Positions 21,426 to 30,454 of a stretch of DNA of 64,000 nt are shown here, one piece after another. Within the stretch, counting starts at the first letter, position 1. The number at the start of each line of letters is the position of its first letter. The translations under genes and the position numbers were made by a program. The notes under the pieces are model-generated. The model saw only the letters and a program-made list of their open reading frames with translations, ran no database searches and was not told the DNA's origin. The DNA is from Methylobacterium nonmethylotrophicum (GTDB lineage: Bacteria > Pseudomonadota > Alphaproteobacteria > Rhizobiales > Beijerinckiaceae): positions 1-64,000 of the forward strand of contig NZ_SRLB01000002.1 in the NCBI RefSeq assembly GCF_004745635.1. Direction: 5' to 3'.

Positions 21426-21533
21426 CCTCATCCTGAGGCGCGAGTGAAACGAGCCTCGAACGGGGGCTTCAGGGATCACAAAGACTTCTGGAGTCCTCCT
21501 TCGACGCCGCTATGGCGGCACCTCAGGATGAGG
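21426..21533. repeat. Intergenic inverted repeat, family 1, copy B
   Basis: CCTCATCCTGAGG at 21426 and CCTCAGGATGAGG at 21521-21533 form the outer arms. Inside are CCTCGAACGGGGGCTTCAGG and CTTCTGGAGTCCTCCTTCGA, the diverged inner arms shared with the other long copies. It fills most of the gap before the Dpp-type operon. Confidence 0.85.
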
Positions 21534-21588
21534 TCGCGGGTGGGATGAAACCTATCGATCGATCCAATCAGACTTTCAGGAACCCGCG

Positions 21589-23214
21589 ATGATCGAACCC
21601 CTTGTCCCGTCACGCCGCCGGCTGCTGGCGGCCGCCACCGCGCTGGCGCTCGCGGGCGCCGCCCCCGCCCTCGCGGCCGGCGAGCCGCGCCCGGGCGGCG
21701 ACGTGGTCTTCCTGATCGACTCGCTCGGGCCGACCTGGATCCCGAACAACAGCGCGATCTCGAGCTTCCAGGGCCACATCTGGGGCCACGTCACCGACAA
21801 GCTCGTCTACGTCGATGCCGACGGCAAGGTCAGCCCGTGGCTCGCCAAGGGCTGGGAGCAGAATGCCGACGCCACCGAGTTCACCCTTCACCTGCGTGAC
21901 GGCGTGACCTTCTCGGACGGCACGCCGCTCGACGCGAGCGCCGTCGTCGCCAACCTCGACATCTGGCATGCCGGCCGGATCAAGGAGGGCATCAACCCGA
22001 TCGGCCTGTTCCCGAAGACCTACGAGCGCGCCGAGGCGATCGACGCGCGCACCGTGAAGGTCGTGTTCAGGGCGCCGACCCTCGGCTTCATCCCGACGCT
22101 CGGCTATCACGGCTCGATCCTGATCTCGCCAAAGACCCTGGCGCGGCCCGCTTCCGAGCAGGCGGATCTCGCCCGGACCGCCGGCAGCGGTCCGTTCCTG
22201 GTCGCGGCCTGGAAAGAGGGCGACTTCGTCAGGCTGGTTCGGCGAAAGGATTACGCGTGGGGCCCGCAGGCGGTCGGCCGGACCGGGCCGGCCGCGATCG
22301 AGTCGATCACCTACAAGGTGGTGGGGGAGCCCTCGCTGCGGGTCGCCGCCGTCCAGTCCGGCCAGGCCGACGTCGCCTACAACGCCTCGCCGCAGGAGCT
22401 GAAATCCCTGAAGGAGGCCGGGTTCACGGTCGCGACGCCGCGCTATCTCGGCTTCGTCAACGGCTGGGCGATCAACACGAAGCTTGCGCCCTACGATGAC
22501 GTGCGGGTGCGCCGGGCGCTCCAGGCGGCGATCGACCGCCAGGAGATCCTCGACACGGTCTACACGCCGGACTGGAAGGCCGCGACCTCGTTCATCCAGA
22601 GCAACGTGCCGGGCGCGACCGACCAGAGCGCGCGCCTCGCCTACGATCCCGGCAAGGCCGAGCGGCTCCTCGACGAGGCGGGCTGGGTCAAGGGCCGCGG
22701 CGGGATCCGCGCCAAGGGCGGCAAGCCGCTGGTGCTGACCCTCTACGCCAACCCCTATCTCGCGACGGCGAAGGCGGTCGACGAGCTGATCGCCCAGCAG
22801 CTCGGCCGGCTCGGCTGGAAGGTCGAGATCCGCGCCTACGACGTCGTGACCTTCGGCCAGAAGGTGCAGTTCGGCGGCCCGGCGGTGCCGGCCTACGAGG
22901 TGACGCGCAGCTTCATCGACGCCGGCACGGTGGCGAGCATCCTCACCAGCGCCAACAACGGCGAGAACTGGTTCGCGCTGGGCGAGGGCGACCCGACGAT
23001 CAACGACCTGCGCGACAGGATCGCCGGCGCCAAGACCATCGCGGCGCGCGACCCGCTCCTCGACGAATTGCAGCGATACGTCCTCGACCAGGGCTACTTC
23101 ATCCCGCGCACACAGATCGTCCAGCGCATCTACGTCCAGTCGCCGAAGCTCAAGGGCGAGACCTATAACGGCATCGCCTATGCCAGCTACTACACCGCGA
23201 CGAAAGGTGAATGA
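21589..23214 (+). CDS. Dpp/Opp-type ABC substrate-binding protein (SBP family 5)
   Basis: Periplasmic receptor of the peptide/nickel/opine class, 541 aa. The N-terminus has a twin-arginine-like start (SRRRLL) and a hydrophobic stretch with cleavage near ALAA-GEP (residue about 27). Family sequences include KLVYVDADGKVSPWLAKGWE, FTLHLRDGVTFSDGTPLDA, DVRVRRALQAAIDRQEI and NPYLATAKAVDELIAQQLG. Two permeases and a double-domain ATPase follow in the same direction, so the importer is complete. The ligand is unknown; the preceding monooxygenase and flavoprotein genes suggest an organosulfur or other small organic molecule rather than peptides. Confidence 0.88.
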   Translation: MIEPLVPSRRRLLAAATALALAGAAPALAAGEPRPGGDVVFLIDSLGPTWIPNNSAISSFQGHIWGHVTDKLVYVDADGKVSPWLAKGWEQNADATEFTLHLRDGVTFSDGTPLDASAVVANLDIWHAGRIKEGINPIGLFPKTYERAEAIDARTVKVVFRAPTLGFIPTLGYHGSILISPKTLARPASEQADLARTAGSGPFLVAAWKEGDFVRLVRRKDYAWGPQAVGRTGPAAIESITYKVVGEPSLRVAAVQSGQADVAYNASPQELKSLKEAGFTVATPRYLGFVNGWAINTKLAPYDDVRVRRALQAAIDRQEILDTVYTPDWKAATSFIQSNVPGATDQSARLAYDPGKAERLLDEAGWVKGRGGIRAKGGKPLVLTLYANPYLATAKAVDELIAQQLGRLGWKVEIRAYDVVTFGQKVQFGGPAVPAYEVTRSFIDAGTVASILTSANNGENWFALGEGDPTINDLRDRIAGAKTIAARDPLLDELQRYVLDQGYFIPRTQIVQRIYVQSPKLKGETYNGIAYASYYTATKGE

Positions 23215-23244
23215 CCGGTGACCGGCCGGCTTGAGGCGCGAGAC

Positions 23245-24255
23245 ATGAGACACCCCTACCTGGTCTACGCCGGCAGGCGCCTCGCGCAGGCCGTCGTGGT
23301 CATCCTGCTCACCTACGTCTTCACCTTCGTGGTCGTCAGCATCCTGCCGGGCGATCCCGTCACCAACGTCCTGCGCGATCCCCAGAACGGGTTCAGCGAG
23401 GAGCAGATCCAGGCGATCGTCGCCGCCCAGGGGCTGGACCAGCCGCTCCTCGTCCAGCTCTGGACCGCGCTGACGCATTTCCTGTCGGGCGATTTCGGGT
23501 TGTCGATGCGCTCGAGCCGGCCGGTGGCGACCCTGATCGCCGAGGTGCTGCCCTCGACACTGGCGCTCGCCTCCGCGGGCCTCGCGGTGGCGCTCGGGCT
23601 CGCCTTCGCGATCGCCTACGGCACGCAGTTCCTCCCGGGGCGGCTCGGGAGCGGCCTGCGGGCCTTGCCCTCGCTGTTCCTGTCGGTGCCGAACTTCGTG
23701 ATCGGCCTCGTGCTGATCCACGCCTTCGGCTTCCAACTCGGCCTCTTCCGGGTGATCGAGCCCGAGAGCGCCTGGGCGACGGCCTTTGCCGCGATCGCCC
23801 TCGGCATCCCGATCTCGGCCCAGATCGCCGAGGTGCTGATCGCCAACCTCGACCACGAGGCGCGCCAGGACTACGCCGCCGTCGCGCGCAGCCGCGGCCT
23901 CTCGCCGGCGCGGCTGTTCGCCAGGCACCTGCTCAAGCCATCCTCGCTGCCCGTCGTCACCGTGATCGCGCTCACGGTCGGCGAACTGCTCGGCGGATCC
24001 CTCGTCACCGAGGCGGTGTTCGGGCGCAACGGCGTCGGCAGCCTGGTGCAGCGCTCCGCGGCGGCGCAGGACCTGCCGGTGCTGCAGGCGGTGGTGGCCC
24101 TGGCCGCCCTGATCTTCGTCCTCGTCAACCTCGCGGCCGACCTCGTCTACCCGCTGCTCGATCCACGGATCACGCTGGCCGGGCCTGCGGCGCGCCGGCC
24201 CGGGAAGGCCGACGAGGCCCCCCATGACGCTCCCCTGCGCACGGTGACCGGATGA
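23245..24255 (+). CDS. Dpp/Opp-type ABC permease, DppB-like
   Basis: First membrane subunit, with about six membrane segments. The DppB-type N-terminus (first helix QAVVVILLTYVFTFVVVSIL, then PGDPV) is followed by the EAA loop RSRGLSPARLFARHLLKPS. ATG 23245 (336 aa), with GAGGCG upstream, puts the first helix about 10 residues in, as usual. GTG 23218 is in frame and would add nine residues. The C-terminal AGPAARRPGKADEAPHDAP tail is hydrophilic. The stop overlaps the next start (ATGA). Confidence 0.87.
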   Translation: MRHPYLVYAGRRLAQAVVVILLTYVFTFVVVSILPGDPVTNVLRDPQNGFSEEQIQAIVAAQGLDQPLLVQLWTALTHFLSGDFGLSMRSSRPVATLIAEVLPSTLALASAGLAVALGLAFAIAYGTQFLPGRLGSGLRALPSLFLSVPNFVIGLVLIHAFGFQLGLFRVIEPESAWATAFAAIALGIPISAQIAEVLIANLDHEARQDYAAVARSRGLSPARLFARHLLKPSSLPVVTVIALTVGELLGGSLVTEAVFGRNGVGSLVQRSAAAQDLPVLQAVVALAALIFVLVNLAADLVYPLLDPRITLAGPAARRPGKADEAPHDAPLRTVTG

Positions 24256-25100
24256 GCACCGCCTCGCTCCCCGCAGCAGCCCGGCACCCCGCCGCCGGCC
24301 GGCTCTCGGCCCTGCGCGTGCCGCCGAGCGTCGCCCTGTCGCTCGCCATCCTGGCGCTCGTGCTCGCCTGGTCGCTGGCGCCGGGCCTGTTCACGGCCTA
24401 CGACCCCACCCGCGGCATCCCGGCCCACAAGCTCATGGGCCCGAGCGCCGCGCACTGGTTCGGCACCGACCATCTCGGCCGCGATCTCTACGCCCGGATC
24501 GTCCACGGTACCGCCTCCTCGGTGACGAGCGCGCTGCTGGCGGTCGGCATCGGGGTCCTGGCCGGCGGGCTGATCGGCCTCGTCGCCGGCTTCCTCGGCG
24601 GCCTCGTCGACACGCTGCTCGCGCGCCTCGTCGACGTCCTCCTGGCGATCCCGCGCTTCCTGCTCGCCATCATCATCGTCACGGCGCTCGGCTTCGACAC
24701 CGTCAACACCGCCATCGCGACCGGCATCTCGGCGGTCGCGGTCTTCGCCCGGGTGATGCGGGCGGAGGTGACCAAGACCCGGCAGGCGACCTTCGTCGAG
24801 GCGGCGTTCCTGCAGGGCGGCTCGCGCTGGCACGTCCTGTGGCGCCACGTGCTGCCGAACGCCTCGCGCTCGGTGCTGGCGCTCGCGGTGCTGCAGGTCG
24901 GCCTGTCGATCCTGGTGATCGCCGGCCTCGCCTTCCTGGGCTACGGCGACCCGCCGCCGGCCTCGGACTGGGGCCTCTTGATCGCCACCGGCAAGGACTA
25001 CCTCAAATGGCCGTGGCTGGTTTACGCCCCCGCCCTCGTCACGGTCGCCTCCGTCCTCTCGCTCAACAGGATCAGCCGATGGCTCCGCCGGACGGATTGA
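24252..25100 (+). CDS. Dpp/Opp-type ABC permease, DppC-like
   Basis: Second membrane subunit, 282 aa. It shows the DppC hallmarks: first helix (residues about 27-48), then HWFGTDHLGRDLYARIVHG, and LLARLVDVLLAIPRFLLAII. The EAA loop is at VEAAFLQGGSRWHVLWRHVL, and GYGDPPPASDWG comes near the end. It overlaps the DppB-like gene by 4 bases and the ATPase gene by 22 bases, which indicates tight translational coupling. Confidence 0.9.
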   Translation: MSTASLPAAARHPAAGRLSALRVPPSVALSLAILALVLAWSLAPGLFTAYDPTRGIPAHKLMGPSAAHWFGTDHLGRDLYARIVHGTASSVTSALLAVGIGVLAGGLIGLVAGFLGGLVDTLLARLVDVLLAIPRFLLAIIIVTALGFDTVNTAIATGISAVAVFARVMRAEVTKTRQATFVEAAFLQGGSRWHVLWRHVLPNASRSVLALAVLQVGLSILVIAGLAFLGYGDPPPASDWGLLIATGKDYLKWPWLVYAPALVTVASVLSLNRISRWLRRTD

Positions 25101-26770
25101 CCGTGGTCGCCCCCAGCCCGCAACCCCTGCTCCGGGTCGAGGACCTGTCGGTCGCCTATGGCCGCCAGACGGTCGTGGCGGGCGTCGGGTTCGCGCTCCC
25201 CCGGGCCGGGAGCCTCGCGCTCATCGGCGAATCCGGCTCGGGCAAGTCGACCATCGCCCGCGCGGTGCTGCGGCTTCTCCCCCGCACGGGGCGGGCCACC
25301 GGCCGGGTCGCCATCGACGGCCGGGAGGTGCTGGGGCTGCCCGAGCGCCGCTTCCGGCCGCTGCGGGGCCGGGCGATCGGCTTCGTGCCGCAGGATCCCG
25401 GCAACGCGCTCAATCCCGTCCGCAGCATCGGGGTGCAGGCCGAGGAGGCCGCCGCACTCCTGGACGAGCCCGACCGGGTGCGCCGGACCGCGCTGATCCT
25501 CGAGACCTTCGCGGCGGTCGGGCTCGACGATCCGCGGCGGGTCTACGACGCCTATCCGCATCAGCTCTCCGGCGGCATGCTCCAGCGGGTGCTGATCGGC
25601 CTCGCGATCCTGCCCCGCCCCGCTTTGCTCGTGGCCGACGAGCCGACCTCGGCGCTCGACGTCACGGTGCAGAAGCGGATCCTCGACCTCCTGTCGCGGC
25701 TGCGGGAGGAGCGCGGCATCGGTCTCCTCCTCATCACCCACGACCTCGCCATCGCGGCCGAGCGGGCCGACACCCTGGTGGTGCTCAAGGACGGCACCGT
25801 GCAGGAGGCCGGCCGCACCGGGACGGTGTTCGCCTCCCCCGCCTCGGCCTATGCGAGGAAGCTCCACGCCGACGTGCCGAGCCTCAACCCCGACCGCTAC
25901 GCGACTTTGCGCGAGGCCGGCTTCCGGCGGCGCGCGGCCGGCGCCGGCCCGAAGATCGCCGTCAGCGCCGTCACCAAGACTTATCGGGCCGACGGCCGGG
26001 TCGCCACGCAGGTCACCAAGGCGGTCGACGGCGTCTCGTTCTCGGTGCCGGCCGGGACCACGCACGCCCTCGTCGGCGAATCGGGCTCGGGCAAGACGAC
26101 GACGATCCGGCTGCTGCTCGGCCTCGAGACGCCGGATGCCGGCTCGATCCGGGTCGCCGGGCAGGAGGTGACCGGGCGCTCGCACGAGGCCCTGCGGTCG
26201 GTGCGCCGCCAGCTCCAGCTCGTGTACCAGAACCCGTTCACCTCCCTCGACCCGACCTGGAGCGTGGAGGCGCTGGTGCGCGAGCCCCTCGACCGCTTCG
26301 CAGTCGGCACTCGCCTGGAGCGGGCCGAGCGGGTCCGCGCGGTGCTGGCCGATGTCGGGCTCGGGCCCCACCTCCTCGCGCGCCGGCCCGACGCCCTGTC
26401 GGGCGGCCAGCGCCAGCGGGTGGCGATCGCGCGGGCGCTGGCGCTCAAGCCCGACGTGATCGTGCTCGACGAGCCGACCTCGGCCCTCGACGTCAGCGTC
26501 CAGGCCGACATCGTCGAGGTGCTGCTGTCGCTCCAGGCCGAGCTCGGCCTGACCTACGTCTTCGTGTCCCACGACCTCGCGCTGGTGCGCCAGCTCGCCC
26601 ACACCGTCTCGGTGATGCATCGCGGGTGCGTCGTCGAGGAGGGCGCGGTCGCCGACGTCTTCGACCACCCGCGACATGCCTATACGGCGGCTTTGCTGGA
26701 CGCGGTCCCGCGTGGCATCGCGGGCCGGGCCCGCGGCCCGGACCGGCGGTTGCGGACGGAGGCGGCCTGA
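25079..26770 (+). CDS. Double-domain Dpp/Opp-type ABC ATPase (DppD-DppF fusion)
   Basis: One 563-aa chain with two nucleotide-binding domains. The first (about residues 15-270) has Walker A GESGSGKST, signature LSGGMLQR and Walker B LLVADEPTSALD. The second (about 300-550) has Walker A GESGSGKTT, signature LSGGQRQR and Walker B VIVLDEPTSALD. Both H-loops are present (LITHDLAI, FVSHDLAL). Such fusions replace separate DppD and DppF proteins in many importers. ATG 25079 is chosen because AGGA lies 7 bases upstream; GTG 25103, just after the permease stop, is the alternative. The final gene of the operon; its stop nearly meets the opposing reductase gene. Confidence 0.92.
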   Translation: MAPPDGLTVVAPSPQPLLRVEDLSVAYGRQTVVAGVGFALPRAGSLALIGESGSGKSTIARAVLRLLPRTGRATGRVAIDGREVLGLPERRFRPLRGRAIGFVPQDPGNALNPVRSIGVQAEEAAALLDEPDRVRRTALILETFAAVGLDDPRRVYDAYPHQLSGGMLQRVLIGLAILPRPALLVADEPTSALDVTVQKRILDLLSRLREERGIGLLLITHDLAIAAERADTLVVLKDGTVQEAGRTGTVFASPASAYARKLHADVPSLNPDRYATLREAGFRRRAAGAGPKIAVSAVTKTYRADGRVATQVTKAVDGVSFSVPAGTTHALVGESGSGKTTTIRLLLGLETPDAGSIRVAGQEVTGRSHEALRSVRRQLQLVYQNPFTSLDPTWSVEALVREPLDRFAVGTRLERAERVRAVLADVGLGPHLLARRPDALSGGQRQRVAIARALALKPDVIVLDEPTSALDVSVQADIVEVLLSLQAELGLTYVFVSHDLALVRQLAHTVSVMHRGCVVEEGAVADVFDHPRHAYTAALLDAVPRGIAGRARGPDRRLRTEAA

Positions 26771-26777
26771 GCGGGCC

Positions 26778-27854
26778 TTACGCCGCCGGCGGGTAGTCGA
26801 CGTAGCCGTTGGCCCCGCCGGTGTACCAGGTCTCGGTGTCGTCGGCCGAGAGCGGGATGTTGTGCGCGATCCGCCGCGGCAGGTCGGGATTGGCGATGAA
26901 GGGGCGGCCGAAGGAGATCGCGTCCGCCTGGCCGGCATCGAGGGCGGCCTGCCCCGTCTCGCCGCCATAGTCGGAGTTGAGCACGAAGGCGCCCCGGAAG
27001 GCGGCGCGCATCCGCGGCGCGACCGGCGGGCGCTCGGCCTTGCCGTTGGTGCCCTCGTAGCCGGGCTCGCGCACCTCCAGGAAGGCGACGCCGATCTCCG
27101 AGAGGGCGGCGGAGGCTGCCTCGAACAGCGGCTCGGGATCGCTGTCGTTCACGCCCTGGCGCTCCTCGTTCGGCGACAGGCGCACGCCGGTGCGGTCCGG
27201 CCCGACGATCTCGGCCACCGCCGCGGCGACCTCGCGCAGGAACCGGATCCGGTTCTCGATCGAGCCGCCGTAGCGGTCGGTGCGGAAATTGGCGTTGTCG
27301 CGCAGGAACTGGTCGATGAGGTAGCCGTTCGCGGCGTGGATCTGGACGCCGTCGAAGCCGGCCTCGAGGGCGTTGCGGGCGGCCTGGCGGTAATCGTCCA
27401 GCACGGCGCGGATATCGTCCTCGGTCATCGCCCGCGCCTCGACATGGGGTTCCTTGCCCTCGTAGGTCCGCGCCAGGCCCGGCATGGTGGTGGCCGAGGA
27501 CGAGACCGGCTGGCCGCGCCCGGGCAGGCTCGGATGGACCACCCGCCCCATGTGCCAGAGCTGCGACACGATCAGCCCGCCGCGCTCGTGCACCGCCGCC
27601 GTGACCGGCCGCCATGCCGCGACCTGCTCCGCGGTCCAGATTCCGGGCGCGTAGGGCCAGCCCAGCCCCTGCGGGCTGATTCCCGTCGCCTCCGAGATGA
27701 TGAGGCCGGCCGAGGCGCGCTGGGCGTAGTACTCGACCATCATGGCGGTCGGCACGTGGTCGCGCGTGGCGCGGGCGCGGGTGAGCGGCGCCATCAGCAC
27801 CCGGTTGCGCGCCGGCAGCGCGCCGAGCCGGATCGGGTCGAGGAGGCTGGGCAT
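26778..27854 (-). CDS. Old Yellow Enzyme family ene-reductase (NemA-like)
   Basis: FMN-dependent NADPH oxidoreductase that reduces C=C bonds next to electron-withdrawing groups. OYE motifs are present: MAPLTRARAT at the N-terminus, QLWHMGRVVHPS, the substrate-binding pair in VQIHAANGYLIDQFLRD, TDRYGGSIENR and ISFGRPFIANPDL. The length of 358 aa is typical. GGAG lies 6 bases before ATG 27854. It is convergent with the Dpp-type operon with only 7 bases between stops. It may work with neighbouring unsaturated-acid catabolism or in electrophile detoxification. Confidence 0.92.
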   Translation of the reverse strand: MPSLLDPIRLGALPARNRVLMAPLTRARATRDHVPTAMMVEYYAQRASAGLIISEATGISPQGLGWPYAPGIWTAEQVAAWRPVTAAVHERGGLIVSQLWHMGRVVHPSLPGRGQPVSSSATTMPGLARTYEGKEPHVEARAMTEDDIRAVLDDYRQAARNALEAGFDGVQIHAANGYLIDQFLRDNANFRTDRYGGSIENRIRFLREVAAAVAEIVGPDRTGVRLSPNEERQGVNDSDPEPLFEAASAALSEIGVAFLEVREPGYEGTNGKAERPPVAPRMRAAFRGAFVLNSDYGGETGQAALDAGQADAISFGRPFIANPDLPRRIAHNIPLSADDTETWYTGGANGYVDYPPAA

Positions 27855-27987
27855 GGCGAACTCCGCTGGTGGGGCATCGGCCCGCGGGCTCGCGGCAACG
27901 ATGCCGGTGCCGTCGGGCCTGGTCCGTGCGAGCTTAGCCGACCGGTCCGGGTCCGATCCAGACCGGCCGCCGCTCTGCCGCTCGGTC

Positions 27988-29013
27988 TCAGCCGAGCTTG
28001 CCGGCCGCCGCCTCGAGCAGGCCCATTGCCTCGTCGCCGAACTTCTTGCGCCATTCCGCGTAGAAGCCGCTCCTGCGCAGCTCCTCCTTGAACGGGCCGG
28101 TATCGACGTCGTTGAAGACGAGCCCCTTGGCGACCAGCTCCTCGCGCAAGGAGGCGTTGAGCCGCGCCACGTCCTTGCGCTCCTCCAGGCAGGCGGCGTT
28201 GACGGCGCGGGCGAAGGTGTCCTTCAGGTCGGCCGGCAGCTGGTTCCAGGCCCGGCGGTTGATCAGGAACCACCAGCCGTCCCACATGTGGTTCGTCACC
28301 GAGCAGTATTTCTGCACCTCGTAGATCTTGGCGGTGTTGATGATCACCGGCGGGTTCTCCTGCCCGTCGACGACCTTCGTCTGCAGCGAGGAATAGACCT
28401 CGGCGAAGTTGAGGCTGGTGGGCGCCGCGCCGAGCGAGCGGAACAGCGAGGTCCACAGCGCGCTCACCGGCACCCGGATCTTGAGGCCCTGGAGGTCCTT
28501 CGGCTCGCGGATCGGCCGCACGCTGTTGGTGATCTGCCGGAAGCCGTTGTCCCAGATCTTTTCCATGACGACGAGGCCGGCCTTGTCGATCTGCTCGCGC
28601 AGGTGCCGGCCGAGCGCCCCGTCCATGGCGCGCCAGACCGCGTCGTAATCCGGGAAGGCGAAGCCGAGGCCGTAGATCGACGAGGTCGGGATGATCGTCG
28701 AGAGCACGTTGACGCCCGACAAGGCGAAGCATTCGAGCGCGCCGGAGCGCAGCTGCGAGAGCATGTCACTCTGGCCGCCGAGCACGTTGTTGGCGAAGAT
28801 CTGGAGGTCGACCCGCCCGTTCGTCTGCTCGCGGATGGCGTCCGCGGCCTTGCGGGCGTGGATGTTGATCGGGTGGGTGTCGGGCACGTCGGTGCCGAGC
28901 TTGAGCACGAACTCCGCCGCGTGGGCGTAGCGCAGCGGATAGGCCGACCCGACCAGGCCGGCGCTGAGCGTGCCGGCGACCACGGCGCGGCGCGAGAGGG
29001 GGGCGCTCGACAT
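27988..29013 (-). CDS. TRAP transporter substrate-binding protein, DctP family (orphan)
   Basis: Periplasmic receptor of a tripartite ATP-independent transporter, 341 aa. A probable Tat signal (SRRAVVAG, hydrophobic core, cleavage after AHA at about residue 32) leads into LKLGTDVPDTHPINIHARKA. The family Arg and binding segments follow (LQGLKIRVP, NFAEVYSSLQTKVVDGQENP). The consensus GAGGA precedes ATG 29013. No DctQ or DctM membrane subunit exists within the window, so it must use partners elsewhere or act as a sensor input. The CitE/CoA-transferase operon upstream on the same strand hints at an organic acid ligand. Confidence 0.88.
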   Translation of the reverse strand: MSSAPLSRRAVVAGTLSAGLVGSAYPLRYAHAAEFVLKLGTDVPDTHPINIHARKAADAIREQTNGRVDLQIFANNVLGGQSDMLSQLRSGALECFALSGVNVLSTIIPTSSIYGLGFAFPDYDAVWRAMDGALGRHLREQIDKAGLVVMEKIWDNGFRQITNSVRPIREPKDLQGLKIRVPVSALWTSLFRSLGAAPTSLNFAEVYSSLQTKVVDGQENPPVIINTAKIYEVQKYCSVTNHMWDGWWFLINRRAWNQLPADLKDTFARAVNAACLEERKDVARLNASLREELVAKGLVFNDVDTGPFKEELRRSGFYAEWRKKFGDEAMGLLEAAAGKLG

Positions 29014-29136
29014 CGTTCCTCCTGAGGGTGTTTCGTCGTTGGCGGCGCAGGCCGCGGGGGTTGTTTTCTTGGTCTGCTACAGATTCCAGAGCACAGAGAT
29101 GATTTGGATTGCCGCACTTCAGGATAAGGCACGCTT

Positions 29137-29299
29137 CCCCTCTCCCGTGTGGGAGAGGGGCCAGGGGTGAGGGTGACACGCTTCAGTGTGAAACGCTGAG
29201 TGTGGTGCTGGCCGCGGAACGGTCGGTGCCTGACTCAGAACCGTGTCACCCTCACGCGGGATCTTCGATCCCCTACCCCTCTCCCACACGGGAGAGGGG
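29137..29299. repeat. Intergenic inverted repeat, family 2, copy 1
   Basis: CCCCTCTCCCGTGTGGGAGA is itself a hairpin at the left edge, and CCCCTCTCCCACACGGGAGA at 29276 mirrors it at the right edge. Inside are AGGGGTGAGGGTGACACG and GTGTCACCCTCACG, an inner inverted pair. It occupies half of the 331-bp gap 29014-29344 between the TRAP receptor and the alcohol dehydrogenase, in which I see no gene. Confidence 0.85.
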
Positions 29300-29344
29300 A
29301 TCCCGCGACCTCTTGTGTCGAGGGCGCATCACACGGCTATTGCC

Positions 29345-30454
29345 TCACAACGCGATGATCGGCTTGATCTCCTCGAAATTCTTCATCCGGGTGAGCGCCG
29401 TGTCGACCTCGTCGAGGGTGTAGCGGTTGGTCACCATCGCGTGGAACGGCACCTCGTGCTGGTGCTTCTCGACGAATTGCAGCGCCTTCCAGTAGGCCTT
29501 GGCCTGGCCGGAGAACGAGCCGAGCACCCGCAGGTTCTTGGCGACGATGGTCGAGGGCGCGATCGTGGTGGTGCCCTGGCCGAGCTGGCCGACGACGACG
29601 TAGGATCCGCCGCGGCGGGCGAGGTCGAGGCCCTCGCCGAAGGCGGCCGGGTGGCCGGTGAACTCCATCACCACGTCGGCGCCGCGCCCGTCGGTGAGCG
29701 CCCGGACCCGGTCGAGGCGTTCAGGCTGGCTCGTCGTCTCGATCGAGATCACCTCGTCGGCGCCGAAGTCGCGCGCGAGGGCCAGCCGCGCCTCGGGCGC
29801 GCCCAGGGTGACGACCCGCCGCGCGCCCGAGATCTTGGCCACCGCGGTGGCGAGGAGCCCGAGGGGGCCGGCGCCCTGGACCACCACGGTGTTGGACGGA
29901 TCGATCCGCCCCAGCACGTCGAAGGCGTTCATCACCGAGCGGAAGGCGCAGCTCGCCATGCTGGCGAGTTCGTTCGGCACGGAATCCGGCACCTTCACCC
30001 GGCCGGAATCCGGCAGCACGTAGCCGTATTCGGAGAAGCCGCCGAGCAGGTAGGGCGCGACGTCCATCCGCTCGTACATGTACTTGCGACTGTACTGGCA
30101 CAGGGTCGGCTCGCGGGCGACCGTGCAGAAGTAGCAGCGCCCGCAGGCCGTGTGGGTCCAAGTGATGCGGTCGCCGACCCGGAGCGGCTGGCCGACGGAG
30201 TCGCGCTCGGTCCCGGCTCCCATCGCGACGATGCGGCCGACCATCTCGTGGCCGAGGATGACCGGCAGGTCGACCTTGAGGGCGAGCGAGCCCTGCCAGA
30301 GATGGACGTCGGTGCCGCAGATCGAGCAGGTCTCGATCTTCGTCAGGATCGTGCCGGGCTCCAGCTCCTGCGGGACCGGCACCTCCTCGATGCAGACCGG
30401 GGCCTTGAATTCCCGCACCACGGCGGCGCGGCTGCTTGTCGGAAAACGCATCAT
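29345..30454 (-). CDS. Zinc-dependent medium-chain alcohol dehydrogenase
   Basis: NAD(P)-linked dehydrogenase, 369 aa. The catalytic zinc ligands are in CSICGTDVHLWQG and GHEMVGRI. The structural zinc cysteines lie in TACGRCYFC and LCQ. The Rossmann motif is VVQGAGPLGLLATAV. The start ATG ATG at 30454 overlaps the stop of the CitE-like gene (ATGA). It is the third gene of a CoA-transferase/lyase/dehydrogenase operon and may oxidise an alcohol precursor or reduce an aldehyde product. The substrate class cannot be set from motifs; threonine-dehydrogenase-like and aryl-alcohol types share them. Confidence 0.88.
   Translation of the reverse strand: MMRFPTSSRAAVVREFKAPVCIEEVPVPQELEPGTILTKIETCSICGTDVHLWQGSLALKVDLPVILGHEMVGRIVAMGAGTERDSVGQPLRVGDRITWTHTACGRCYFCTVAREPTLCQYSRKYMYERMDVAPYLLGGFSEYGYVLPDSGRVKVPDSVPNELASMASCAFRSVMNAFDVLGRIDPSNTVVVQGAGPLGLLATAVAKISGARRVVTLGAPEARLALARDFGADEVISIETTSQPERLDRVRALTDGRGADVVMEFTGHPAAFGEGLDLARRGGSYVVVGQLGQGTTTIAPSTIVAKNLRVLGSFSGQAKAYWKALQFVEKHQHEVPFHAMVTNRYTLDEVDTALTRMKNFEEIKPIIAL

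Noticed and set aside
28970..29170. Small plus-strand ORF ending FPSPVWERGQG
   Set aside because: It is antisense to the TRAP receptor, and its ending is the family 2 repeat sequence seen also at the livM tail.
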